Assembly (NCBI GenBank): GCA_905215665.1
Contig: CAJMQR010000005.1
Coordinates: forward strand, 1 to 29,484
Reading direction: 5' to 3'
DNA: 29,484 bases
Source of the DNA: an uncultured bacterium
GTDB taxonomy: Bacteria > Bacillota > Clostridia > Oscillospirales > Oscillospiraceae
Shown here in pieces: positions 6,461 to 14,898 of the stretch (the stretch's first letter is position 1; every line of letters begins with the position of its first letter). Below the pieces are notes generated by a model that had not been told where the DNA came from, ran no database searches, and saw only the letters and a program-made list of their open reading frames with translations. The position numbers were made by a program, and so were the translations under genes.

Positions 6461-7546
6461 TTATTTGCCGTTCTTCTCTTCCTTCATCATCGCTTCGAAC
6501 TCTGCCTGCCGTTCCGCCGTATTGTACAGATGGCACGCGCAGAAATGATCCGGCTCGATCTCCCGGAAATCGGGAGCGCAATGCTTGCAGACCTCCATGC
6601 ACTTGCTGCAGCGCGTATGGAACTTGCAGCCGGAGGGCGGGTTGCTCGGAGAAGGAATGCTGCCCTCCAGAATGATCCGTTTCATCTGATAGTCAGGATC
6701 CGGCACCGGAATCGCGGAGAACAACGCCTCCGTGTAGGGATGCAGCGGATGGGAAAAGACCTTTTCCGTGCTGGAATACTCGACGAGATTGCCGAGATAC
6801 ATCACACCGACGGTATCGGAAATATGCTCGACAACGGAAAGATCATGAGAGATGAACAGGTAGGTCAGATTGAATTCCTTCTGCAGATCGCGAAGCAGGT
6901 TGATGACCTGCGCCTGAATGGATACGTCCAGCGCAGAAACAGGCTCGTCGCAGAGAATAAACTCCGGATTCATCGCCAGCGCACGGGCAATGCAGATTCT
7001 CTGACGCTGGCCGCCGGAGAACTCATGCGGATAGCGGTCGCGGTAGTACTCATGCAGGCCGCAGGCGCGCATGATACGGGCGACATAGGCGTCCACCTCA
7101 TCCTTGGGAACCAGATTGTGCTCACGGACGCCTTCGGCAATGATCTCACCGATGGGCATACGCGGCGACAGGCTGGAATAGGGATCCTGGAAAATGATCT
7201 GGATCTGCGGACGCATCGCGCGCAGCTCGTCCTTGGAAAGCTTAAAAATATCCACGCCGTTGAAAAAGACTTCGCCGTCGGTCTTATCCTGCAGGCGCAG
7301 GATCGTGCGGCCGACCGTGGACTTGCCGCAGCCGGATTCGCCGACCAGACCCATCGTGGTGCCGCGCTTGATCTTAAAGGAGATTCCGTCGACCGCCTTT
7401 ACATGGCCGATCGTTCTGCGGAAAAAGGAAGACTTGATGGGAAAATACTTGTACAGATTCTTGACGACGAGAAGATTTTCGGGATTCTTTTCCGCGCCGT
7501 CAAAGATCTTTGCAGAATATTCATCACGAATTTCCGTATTATTCAT
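6461..7546 (-). CDS. oppF: Oligopeptide/dipeptide ABC transporter ATP-binding protein (OppF type)
   Basis: The 361-residue ATPase has Walker A GESGCGKST (69-77), Q-loop Gln120, signature FSGGQRQR (from 176), Walker B FILCDEP (196-202) and switch His234, so it should be active. The C-terminal region carries the oligopeptide-transporter tail with CKFHTRCSKCMEVC. It pairs with OppD to power peptide import through OppB/OppC at the inner face of the membrane. The start chosen is ATG 7546, preceded by GAGGAGG with 9 bases between. An earlier in-frame ATG at 7564 is itself part of that ribosome binding site. The ATG overlaps the last codons of oppD by 8 bases, so translation is probably coupled. Confidence 0.92.
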   Translation of the reverse strand: MNNTEIRDEYSAKIFDGAEKNPENLLVVKNLYKYFPIKSSFFRRTIGHVKAVDGISFKIKRGTTMGLVGESGCGKSTVGRTILRLQDKTDGEVFFNGVDIFKLSKDELRAMRPQIQIIFQDPYSSLSPRMPIGEIIAEGVREHNLVPKDEVDAYVARIMRACGLHEYYRDRYPHEFSGGQRQRICIARALAMNPEFILCDEPVSALDVSIQAQVINLLRDLQKEFNLTYLFISHDLSVVEHISDTVGVMYLGNLVEYSSTEKVFSHPLHPYTEALFSAIPVPDPDYQMKRIILEGSIPSPSNPPSGCKFHTRCSKCMEVCKHCAPDFREIEPDHFCACHLYNTAERQAEFEAMMKEEKNGK

Positions 7547-8750
7547 GGAACAGTTCCTCCTCATTCAAAGCCTTCGGGTAATCGAGCACCTCACCGGTTT
7601 CGAAGAAGCGGTAGCAGGAGACGATGTGCGTGTCTGAGATGCGGATTTCGGGAGGATAGACGCCGTCGCAGCGGCCGTTGCATTCATCCCGCATCTCGCA
7701 GCGGTCGCGGAAGTAGCAGTAGTTCGGCATGTCAACGGGATTGGGAACACTGCCGGGGATGTTATACAGAGTTTCGACTTTTCTGCCGACAACGGGCTTG
7801 GACTTCATCAGGCCGATGGTGTAAGGATGCGCAGGATGATGGAAAATATCCTCCGCGGTTCCCTTCTCGACCACACGGCCGGAATACATAACGACAACGT
7901 AATCCGCCATACTTGCCACAACGCCGAGGTCGTGGGTAATCAGCATGATGGAGGACTTGATCTTGTCCTTCAGCTCACGCAGCAGATCGAGGATCTGCGC
8001 CTGAATCGTGACGTCCAGCGCGGTTGTCGGCTCATCGGCAATGATAAGCTCGGGATTGCAGGCCAGCGCGATTGCGATCATGATTCTCTGGCGCATACCG
8101 CCGGAGAGCTCGTGCGGATAACGGCGGTAGATGCTCTCGGCATCGGCAATGCCGACCAGCTCGATCATTTCAATGGTGCGCTTCTTGACATCCTCGTCGC
8201 TCATGTGCGGGTTATGGAGACGAATGACTTCATCAATCTGATCGCCGATCCGGAAGACCGGATTCAGGGAGGTCATCGGCTCCTGGAAAATCATCGAAAC
8301 GCGGTTGCCGCGAACATCCTGCATCACGGAGTCGGGCGCGTTGACGATATTCAGCGCCTCGCCGTCCTCACTGGTGCGGAAACGGATCTCACCGGCAATG
8401 GTCTGACCCTTCGGGCGCTGCACAAGCTGCATCAGCGAGAGGCTGGTGACGGATTTGCCGCAGCCGGACTCGCCGACGACGCCGACGGTCGAGCATCTCG
8501 GAATATCAAAGCTGACGCCGTCTACGGCCTTGACCGTTCCGATATCAGTAAAGAAATAGGTGCAGACGTTGTCAAATTCGACAACGTTATTGGGATTCTT
8601 CATCCTCGTGGTATAGGACGCGGGATCCTTGCCAAGCATCTTGTGCTTTTTTTCGAGGTGGCGGGTGACTTTACGGTTCCAACGGGTAATCCGGCGGGAT
8701 TCCTTCGCACTGATATAGGAGGAACCCTTGCCGCTTGTATTACTTGCCAT
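7539..8750 (-). CDS. oppD: Oligopeptide/dipeptide ABC transporter ATP-binding protein (OppD type)
   Basis: This 403-residue ATPase contains Walker A GESGCGKS (93-100), Q-loop Gln156, signature LSGGMRQR (215-222), Walker B LIIADEP (235-241) and His273. The usual OppD/DppD tail with a Cys-rich patch (CYFRDRCEMRDECNGRC, 345-361) follows. Compared with typical OppD of about 330-350 residues it has an extra basic N-terminal segment of about 50 residues (SRRITRWNRKVTRHLEKKHK) before the nucleotide-binding domain. The start at 8750 is supported by AAGGAGGT. An internal Met50 would give a normal-length protein, but I see no better start signal there. The gene begins 12 bases after the oppC stop. Confidence 0.92.
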   Translation of the reverse strand: MASNTSGKGSSYISAKESRRITRWNRKVTRHLEKKHKMLGKDPASYTTRMKNPNNVVEFDNVCTYFFTDIGTVKAVDGVSFDIPRCSTVGVVGESGCGKSVTSLSLMQLVQRPKGQTIAGEIRFRTSEDGEALNIVNAPDSVMQDVRGNRVSMIFQEPMTSLNPVFRIGDQIDEVIRLHNPHMSDEDVKKRTIEMIELVGIADAESIYRRYPHELSGGMRQRIMIAIALACNPELIIADEPTTALDVTIQAQILDLLRELKDKIKSSIMLITHDLGVVASMADYVVVMYSGRVVEKGTAEDIFHHPAHPYTIGLMKSKPVVGRKVETLYNIPGSVPNPVDMPNYCYFRDRCEMRDECNGRCDGVYPPEIRISDTHIVSCYRFFETGEVLDYPKALNEEELFHE

Positions 8751-8762
8751 GGCCGTACCTCC

Positions 8763-10811
8763 TTATTCCTTGGATCTCGGGTCGAAGGCATCACGCAGAC
8801 CGTCGCCGACAAAGTTAAACGCGATAACCGTCAGGCAGATCAGCAGGCCGACCGGGATCCAGATATAGTAGTAGTGTTCCAACGCCGCCTGTGTGGAAAC
8901 GGAGTTGATCATTGTGCCCCATGTGGCAAGCGGGTGCTTGACACCGAGGCCGAGGAAGGAAAGCGTGGACTCCGTGATGATGATGCCGCCGAGGCTGGAG
9001 GTTGCCGTAACAATCAGCTGAGGCATGACGTTCGGAACCAGATGGCGGAAGATGCGGCGGCTCACACGCACGCCGCCCGCCTCCGCGGCGACCATGAATT
9101 CCTGCTCACGCAGGGAGAGAATCTGTCCGCGAACCAGACGGGCAATGCCGGCCCAGCCCATGATACCCAGCGACGCCATCATGACAAACAGACGGCCATA
9201 GGTGCTGAAGCGCTGTGCGTCCATCATTGCGCCAAGGATAATCAGGATCGGCATAGAGGGCAGGCAATAGAAGATATCGACCAGACGCATGATGACTGTG
9301 TCGACCGCGCCGCCGAAGTAGCCGGCAATGCCGCCCATAATGACGCCCAGGAGGATCTCCAGAAAAACTACCACAAAGCCGACCATCAGAGAGATTCGGC
9401 CGCCGTACATCATACGGGCCAGAACGTCATAGCCGTCTCCGTCCGTGCCAAGCACATGCTTTGCGCTGGGCGCAGCGTTGTTGTTGATGAGATAATTGAC
9501 AAGATCCGCAGTGATGACATATTCCTGATAGTCCTTGCGGGTGATCTTCAGGGTCGCATCCTCATAGATATAGTTGCCGTTCTCGTCCAGCTCGTACGCG
9601 CCGTTCTCTGCGGACTGCTTGGGAAGAGCGTGGACGAGAGTGGCCGAGCGCTTGTCCTCCTCCTCCATCTGATAGATGGACTCCAGAATGGCCATTTTGA
9701 GGTCATAGGCCATCGTATCCGTCCCGTCATAACGGCGGATGACAAAGGTGCTGAGTTCGGCATAGAGGTTGCCGGCGGCATCATAAATCGCGGGCAGGCC
9801 GTCGATCTCACCGACGGTATAAGAAGTACCATCGGCACTGAAATCCTTGCCCTCGGCAATCGCCAGCAGGGAATTCACACGGAACTCATCGCTGACTGCA
9901 GTGCCGGACTGCTGCATCACATAATAATACTGTGTGGAAACAAGCACCGGCGTGGGAATGCCAAGCGCAAATGCAGCGTTTCCGCCGTCTTCGCTGGTTG
10001 AAATCGCATAGATGGTTCCGTTATAGGTGAAGGAGTTCTCACCGGCATCTGCGGCAGCGGTTGCAGCCGCTTCAAAGCCGGGCTCCATCGCTTCTCCCTC
10101 GTAAGCAAAGCCCTCAGAGGCCACGGAATAGATGTCGAAGGTTTTGGGTGCGGAGCCCTTCTTCTTCAGATAGGTGACGCCTCCGAACTCAAAGCTGCCG
10201 CCGGCGGATGCGCCTGCGACCGCCTTTTCAAAACGGCTGCCGAGCGCTTCCCCTTCATATTCCATTTTGCTTCCCAAGGTGGAAAACCGTCCGATATAGG
10301 TCGTGTAGCTGCCAAACATGCAAATCTTGGTCGCAGGCAGCGAGTTGAGAGAATAAATGCGGTCAGCGAGCTGATTGACGGAATAGAAATTCCCCTCGCT
10401 GTCGCTGACGATCTTCATCGTCTCGCCCTTGGCTTCCATATCGGAAATATAGGAATTCATTCGGTTGAACACGCTGGTGTCAACCTGTGCGTCGTTGATA
10501 CGATAGCTCTGATACTCCTTGTTTTCCTTGGCAAGGGCATAGTCTCTGGAAATCGTATCATACTTATAGTCCGTCTCCGTCTGTCCCCAGCCGTAGAAAA
10601 ACGGGCAGAGGAAGGAAAAAACGAACATGATAATCAAAATAACCGAGCCAACGATGGCAAGCCGGTTGCGCATGAAGCGCTTGGCGACCAGACGTCCCGG
10701 AGAAATGATCTTGACGCGCGCCGCATCGTCAAGGTGCATCTGCTCTTCTTTGTCCAGTTTTGCCGTCTGTTCCTCCTTGGCCTTGAGGATCTCATTAAAA
10801 TTCTTTTCCAT
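8763..10811 (-). CDS. oppC: Oligopeptide ABC transporter permease (OppC type) with large ectodomain insertion
   Basis: At 682 residues this is more than twice the usual OppC/DppC length of about 300. The order is a cytoplasmic N-terminus (1-50), TM1 (51-74), a soluble insertion (about 77-450), then the normal permease core starting HVLGTDGDGYDVLARMMYGG and five further helices. The EAA loop that contacts the ATPases lies at about 571-594 (EFMVAAEAGGVRVSRRIFRH). By topology the insertion lies outside the membrane. It holds two similar blocks beginning YEGEA at 185 and 237, plus shorter echoes with G-x-x-Y (FGGVTYL, YNGTIYA, ADGTSYT, AAGNLYA). Ribosome binding site AAGGAGG is well placed, and the gene starts 11 bases after oppB. 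The insertion may dock the equally enlarged substrate-binding protein; that is inference. Confidence 0.9.
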   Translation of the reverse strand: MEKNFNEILKAKEEQTAKLDKEEQMHLDDAARVKIISPGRLVAKRFMRNRLAIVGSVILIIMFVFSFLCPFFYGWGQTETDYKYDTISRDYALAKENKEYQSYRINDAQVDTSVFNRMNSYISDMEAKGETMKIVSDSEGNFYSVNQLADRIYSLNSLPATKICMFGSYTTYIGRFSTLGSKMEYEGEALGSRFEKAVAGASAGGSFEFGGVTYLKKKGSAPKTFDIYSVASEGFAYEGEAMEPGFEAAATAAADAGENSFTYNGTIYAISTSEDGGNAAFALGIPTPVLVSTQYYYVMQQSGTAVSDEFRVNSLLAIAEGKDFSADGTSYTVGEIDGLPAIYDAAGNLYAELSTFVIRRYDGTDTMAYDLKMAILESIYQMEEEDKRSATLVHALPKQSAENGAYELDENGNYIYEDATLKITRKDYQEYVITADLVNYLINNNAAPSAKHVLGTDGDGYDVLARMMYGGRISLMVGFVVVFLEILLGVIMGGIAGYFGGAVDTVIMRLVDIFYCLPSMPILIILGAMMDAQRFSTYGRLFVMMASLGIMGWAGIARLVRGQILSLREQEFMVAAEAGGVRVSRRIFRHLVPNVMPQLIVTATSSLGGIIITESTLSFLGLGVKHPLATWGTMINSVSTQAALEHYYYIWIPVGLLICLTVIAFNFVGDGLRDAFDPRSKE

Positions 10812-10822
10812 ATCGATCCTCC

Positions 10823-11812
10823 TTAATTGACGCGGACGCGCGGGTCAACCACTGCATAGAGGATGTCCGCCAGCAGGTTTCCGAGCAGCGTCAGTATGGA
10901 AATAAAGGCAAGATAGAACATCGTAAACGGTATATCTGCCTCGACCATGGAATAGTAGGAGGCAAAGCCTATGCCCTGAATGCCGAACAGCGTTTCCGTA
11001 ACCAGTGCGCCGCCGAAGAGGGAGGGCAGCGAACCGCCGAGGGAAGTAATCAGCGGAATCAGGGTATTGCGGAAGGCGTGCTTACTGATGACCTTCTTTT
11101 CCGGCACGCCCTTCGCGCGTGCTGTACGTATATAGTCCGAGTTGAGGACCTCAAGCATGTTGGTTCTGGTGTAACGCATCAGACCGCCGATGCCGATAAT
11201 TGTCAAAGTTATCGCAGGCAAGACCATGTGTTTGCCTACATCCAGTATTTTTCCGAATTCGGATAGCTTCGGATAATCGCGGCTGGTCATACCGGTAAAG
11301 TCAAACCAGCCAAGCTTTGTAGCAAAGACCAGCTTTAAAAGACAGGCAAGGAAAAAGGTCGGCAGAGAAATACAGATCATGGAAATGACCGTGGCCGTAT
11401 AGTCTGCAACCTGATACTGCTTCCGTGCGGCCAGAACGCCGAGCGGAATGGCAATCAGCAGTTGAAGGACGAAGGCGACGGAGCTTAGGATAAAGCTGAT
11501 CCAGACCGTATCGTTGAATTCCTCCAATACGGGCTTGGTCCACTTCCAGCTATCGCCGAAATTGCCGGTCACCGCGCTTTTCAGCCAGGTAAAGTAACCT
11601 GAAAAAATGTTTTTATCCATTCCGTACTGTTGATTCAGATCGCTCAGCCATTCCTGGAATGACTTCGTCGCGCCGGGGCGCGTGGCAAGCAGGCGGGCTT
11701 GCTGCTCGATGTAATTATTTGGCATCATGTACATCAGAGCGTAAACGATGAACATTACAACAATCAAAATCACAGCGGAGTAGAGAAGTCGCTTAACAAT
11801 AAATTTTGTCAT
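10823..11812 (-). CDS. oppB: Oligopeptide ABC transporter permease (OppB type)
   Basis: This 329-residue permease has TM1 at about 7-29 (RLLYSAVILIVVMFIVYALM), a periplasm-type loop with NQQYGMDKNIFSGYFTWL, and then the binding-protein-dependent transport domain with five more helices. The EAA loop DYIRTARAKGVPEKKVISKH (226-245) is well conserved, and the C-terminus ends DPRVRVN as usual for OppB/DppB. It forms the membrane channel with OppC. The start is ATG 11812, preceded by AGGGTGG at 8 bases. A GTG four codons upstream is in frame but lacks a spaced ribosome binding site. A GC hairpin separates it from oppA. Confidence 0.92.
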   Translation of the reverse strand: MTKFIVKRLLYSAVILIVVMFIVYALMYMMPNNYIEQQARLLATRPGATKSFQEWLSDLNQQYGMDKNIFSGYFTWLKSAVTGNFGDSWKWTKPVLEEFNDTVWISFILSSVAFVLQLLIAIPLGVLAARKQYQVADYTATVISMICISLPTFFLACLLKLVFATKLGWFDFTGMTSRDYPKLSEFGKILDVGKHMVLPAITLTIIGIGGLMRYTRTNMLEVLNSDYIRTARAKGVPEKKVISKHAFRNTLIPLITSLGGSLPSLFGGALVTETLFGIQGIGFASYYSMVEADIPFTMFYLAFISILTLLGNLLADILYAVVDPRVRVN

Positions 11813-11847
11813 GTTTCTATCCACCCTGTTAATAATCTGATTTGACA

Positions 11848-11876
11848 GCAGAAGGGGGCCAAGGTGGCCCCCCTGC
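11848..11876 (-). other. Intercistronic GC hairpin between oppA and oppB
   Basis: GCAG-aa-GGGGGCC pairs with GGCCCCC-CTGC, 11 pairs with a two-base bulge and a 5-base loop. No T-run follows on the minus strand. Such stems after a binding-protein gene commonly protect the upstream message, so that more binding protein than permease is made; that function here is inference. Confidence 0.6.
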
Positions 11877-11915
11877 TATATACGTTTGATGCTACTCCGG
11901 GAAATGCACTGAAAC

Positions 11916-14219
11916 TCAGTTCATTTCGAGGTTCTGAATCTCGGCATACCAGCCCCAGTACGGAGTCATATCCTTGGGCAGGGTGTCGATATTGACACGG
12001 GCGGTAGAAGCAACGGTGCAGTCCTTTCTCTGATAGAGCGGCAGTTCGCAGCCCCAGCTCAGGATGATGTCGAGGCACTGCTTGTAGGTCGCCTTACGGA
12101 AAGCGGTGTCAGGGCTGGTACGAGCCTCAACGATGAGCTTATCCAGTTCGCTGTCGACGATCTGGTAGTGGTTGGAGTTCGTGCCCTGGCCGTTGGCGTT
12201 TGCACTGTAGTAAACCTGATACATATCGGGGTCAGCAGTGGACTGCCATGCAGCGACCCACAGCTCGGCGGTGTTAGCCTCGAGGCTGTTGTTCCAGACA
12301 CCGGTCTCGACGTCGCTGACAATCAGGTTGATGCCGATGGTCTTGAGCTGTTCGGAAGCAGCCAGCGCGATGCCCATTGCGGGGTGGTCGCCCTTGCCGC
12401 TGCCGGGAACCATAACCTCATACTCCAGCTTCGCGCCCTCGGGAGCAGCGGTGAAGGTACCGGTTGCTTCGTCGAAGGTGTAGCCGGCAGCCTTGAGGTA
12501 GCCGATGGCAGCCTTCAGAGCCGCGTCATACTTCTCCTGCTCGGACATGCTCTCATTGTAGATGGGATTGCCGTCAACATCCTTGCTGTAAGCGTTCTCG
12601 TAGCCCTCATCGGTGGGACGGGGAGCCGCCCAGGAGGTGTTGGAGATCGGGTACTGGATGACGGTCGCGCGGTCGCCATAGTAAGAGGCGATGACGGTGT
12701 CACGGTGCGCGGCAAGAACGGTCATCAGCGCCAGACGGAGATCCTTGGAAGCCTCGGAAGCGCTGTCGCCGCCGACACTGACAAGGTTCGAGTTGATGCC
12801 GAGGTAGCCGTAGCCGCGGTAGTCGACCAGAATAGTCGTGCAGACGTCGCCGGTCATTTCCTTGTTGCTGTTGCCGTCCTCAAGAGCCTTAACGGCGTCC
12901 GCGCTGATGGACGGAACGGCCAGATCGAAGGTGCCGGACTTGATGCCGGGGATGTAGTCAGCGTCAGTAGACTCAACCATACGGATGTAGGTGGTCTTCG
13001 GCTCGCCCTGGAAGTAGTAGGGGTTCGCCTTCAGCGTAACAACGCCGTTCTCATAGCCGTCGAAGGTGTAGGGGCCGCAGCCGAGAGGCTGGGTGGTCTT
13101 CGCACGGACGGTGCTCAGGTCGCCCTTGGTGAAGCCGAACTGGTTGGCCTCGTAGTTATAGGCAGCCTCGTCGCCATAATAGTGCAGAGGAGCGATCGTG
13201 AAGCTCATGTTGTAGATCGCGGTCGCGTCGAAGGAGGTGCAGTGCACGGTCATGCTGTAATCACCGGTACGGATGATGCCGGTGATGTGATCGGCGGATT
13301 CGCCGGTGACAACGCCCTGCAGATATGCGTCATAGTCGTTCATCAGGTCGAACAGGCTGGAGCCTGCGGACTCGGTGTCGGACAGATCGGCAAGATTCCA
13401 TTCATAGGCTTCGCACAGCATGTTGAAGAAGTCAGCCGCGGTGGCGTCTGCTTCCAGACCTTCAAAGCCCCAGGCAGCGGCAGCCTCGGCAACGTTCGTG
13501 CCGTAGCCCGCTGCGATGCAGTAGTCAGCAATCTCCTGAGCGAAAGCTGCGCCGGCCTGATCCAGGTCTTCCCAGAATGCCTTCTGCGTGGCTTCGTCCC
13601 ACTTGGAGAAGTCGGTATTGTCGCGGCCGGCGGCAATCAGCAGGTTGAACAGGGTGTCCATACCGGCTCTGTACTCGCTCATGCCTTCGATCGGGATGGC
13701 ATAAATGGTGGAGCTGCCGTCATAGGTCGGATCAGCCAGAACATAGATGCCGAAGATGACGTCATCGATGTCCGCCGGGGTGCCGTCGGAGAACTTGATG
13801 TCGTCGCGCATGGTCAGATTGTAATCGACCGTGCCGTCGGCGTTCTCAACGACCTCGACATCGCCCATGGCGTAGTAAGTATAGTCGGTGCCGTTGTAGG
13901 CGATGGTCTCGCCCTCGATGCCCTTGCGGACGATGTTGCCCTCGCGGTCAGAGGCCAGCAGGCCGCCCTGCGTCAGGTCAACAACTTCCATGTCATAAGC
14001 AGTCGTTGCAAAGAACGGGCTGAACTTCTGACCGAAGGTAGCGGTGGCGTAAACCAGCGTGTCGGCCTTTTCGGGCTGATTCGGCTCGGTAGGCTGGCTG
14101 TCGTCGGGCTTCGAGGGGTCGGTGGGAGTCTCAGTGCCGCCTTTGCAGCCGGCGAACAGAGAAACGACCATCACGAGAGCCAGAACGAGAGCGAAAAGCT
14201 TCATGATTTTCTTGTTCAT
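11916..14219 (-). CDS. oppA: Oligopeptide-binding lipoprotein (OppA type, SBP_bac_5 family), enlarged
   Basis: The 767-residue protein begins with a lipoprotein signal: MNKKIMKLFALVLALVMVVS then lipobox LFAGC with Cys25 as the lipidation site. A Pro/Asp/Glu-rich tether (about 28-50) follows. The body is a family-5 solute-binding protein (VYATATFGQKFSPFF, then DDIKFSDGTPADIDDVIFG at 139-157, and TAELWVAAWQSTADPDMYQVYYS near the C-terminus). It captures peptides outside the membrane and delivers them to OppB/OppC. It is larger than the usual 520-600 residues, and an extra Ala-rich helical block sits at about 185-310. The start at 14219 is fixed by AGGAGG and by the signal peptide; the open frame continues upstream without support. 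The gene follows the 4-TM protein by 53 bases. Confidence 0.93.
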   Translation of the reverse strand: MNKKIMKLFALVLALVMVVSLFAGCKGGTETPTDPSKPDDSQPTEPNQPEKADTLVYATATFGQKFSPFFATTAYDMEVVDLTQGGLLASDREGNIVRKGIEGETIAYNGTDYTYYAMGDVEVVENADGTVDYNLTMRDDIKFSDGTPADIDDVIFGIYVLADPTYDGSSTIYAIPIEGMSEYRAGMDTLFNLLIAAGRDNTDFSKWDEATQKAFWEDLDQAGAAFAQEIADYCIAAGYGTNVAEAAAAWGFEGLEADATAADFFNMLCEAYEWNLADLSDTESAGSSLFDLMNDYDAYLQGVVTGESADHITGIIRTGDYSMTVHCTSFDATAIYNMSFTIAPLHYYGDEAAYNYEANQFGFTKGDLSTVRAKTTQPLGCGPYTFDGYENGVVTLKANPYYFQGEPKTTYIRMVESTDADYIPGIKSGTFDLAVPSISADAVKALEDGNSNKEMTGDVCTTILVDYRGYGYLGINSNLVSVGGDSASEASKDLRLALMTVLAAHRDTVIASYYGDRATVIQYPISNTSWAAPRPTDEGYENAYSKDVDGNPIYNESMSEQEKYDAALKAAIGYLKAAGYTFDEATGTFTAAPEGAKLEYEVMVPGSGKGDHPAMGIALAASEQLKTIGINLIVSDVETGVWNNSLEANTAELWVAAWQSTADPDMYQVYYSANANGQGTNSNHYQIVDSELDKLIVEARTSPDTAFRKATYKQCLDIILSWGCELPLYQRKDCTVASTARVNIDTLPKDMTPYWGWYAEIQNLEMN

Positions 14220-14272
14220 TTTCTTTCCTCCTAAAATATTTATATTTAGCGGCGATGCCGCCAATATACTCA

Positions 14273-14818
14273 TTACTGCTCTGCCGGACACTCCTCCATG
14301 CGGAGGTTTCCGCGAAGCAGGAACATGGCCGCGCCGCAGACGGCCCACAGGAAAGCGCCGCAAAGAAGCAGCAGATTCCGGTTTGAGAAGGGATTGGTGC
14401 AGAGCATCACGACCGCACCGGCCAGCGCGCACAGCGCAAGCACTGTATGTGCAACGGAAACGAACTGAATCCGCCCGGAAATCTTGTCGCTGTGTTCCCG
14501 GGTGACGCGCTGTCCCGCCGTAAGCAGCCGCCAGAGCGCCATCAGCTCATAAACCACGGCCAGAAGTCCCAGCACCATCGGCGCAATGTACGCCCAGCTA
14601 TGTGTCTCGGTACGCACGTTGGGAAGCAGGAGAAGAACCCAGAACACTGCCGACAGCGCGGTCAGCACGGTGTAAAACACCTTCATGCGGGCAACAGTCT
14701 CCGGCGCGGCGGAAAAGCGGTAGTAGGCGCCGACATACTTTGCGACGGTTTTTCGGCCGCCCCGGCCTGACAGGACGGTTTCGGTCTGATAATCACGGGT
14801 GTACTTTTTCCTGATCAT
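14273..14818 (-). CDS. Unrecognised four-TM membrane protein, first gene of the opp operon
   Basis: This 181-residue protein has a basic N-terminus (MIRKKYTRDYQTETVLSGRGGRKTVAKYVG) followed by four predicted membrane helices at about 46-66, 75-97, 119-140 and 148-168, and a short acidic tail. No catalytic motif or known domain was recognised. ATG 14818 has GGAGGA five bases upstream and sits about 45 bases downstream of a consensus promoter, so it is probably the first gene of the opp operon. The frame continues 35 codons upstream, but that part overlaps the promoter. Position suggests a role tied to the transporter or its regulation, but nothing in the protein itself shows it. Confidence 0.75.
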   Translation of the reverse strand: MIRKKYTRDYQTETVLSGRGGRKTVAKYVGAYYRFSAAPETVARMKVFYTVLTALSAVFWVLLLLPNVRTETHSWAYIAPMVLGLLAVVYELMALWRLLTAGQRVTREHSDKISGRIQFVSVAHTVLALCALAGAVVMLCTNPFSNRNLLLLCGAFLWAVCGAAMFLLRGNLRMEECPAEQ

Positions 14819-14869
14819 ACGAGTCCTCCGTGCCGTCTTTTCCCGTCTACTCCCCGAATATACGTTGGG

Positions 14870-14898
14870 ATTATACCATGCACCGCTAAAAATGTCAA
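14870..14898 (-). promoter_or_regulatory. Consensus sigma-70 promoter of the opp operon
   Basis: Minus-strand TTGACA (14898-14893), a 17-base spacer and TATAAT (14875-14870) match consensus exactly. Transcription would start near 14863. No other promoter of this quality was seen further down the operon, so it likely drives all seven genes to the terminator at 6088-6126. Confidence 0.88.

Noticed and set aside
12168..14234. Very long plus-strand open frames opposite oppA, glgP, oppC/oppD and the coaE-aminopeptidase gene (up to about 700 codons)
   Set aside because: They are antisense to clear conserved genes, lack ribosome binding sites and have low-complexity products. G+C-rich third positions remove stop codons from the opposite frame.
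14220..14432. N-terminal extension of OppA by 71 codons
   Set aside because: It overlaps the upstream 4-TM gene and would bury the lipoprotein signal peptide. AGGAGG marks the ATG at 14219.
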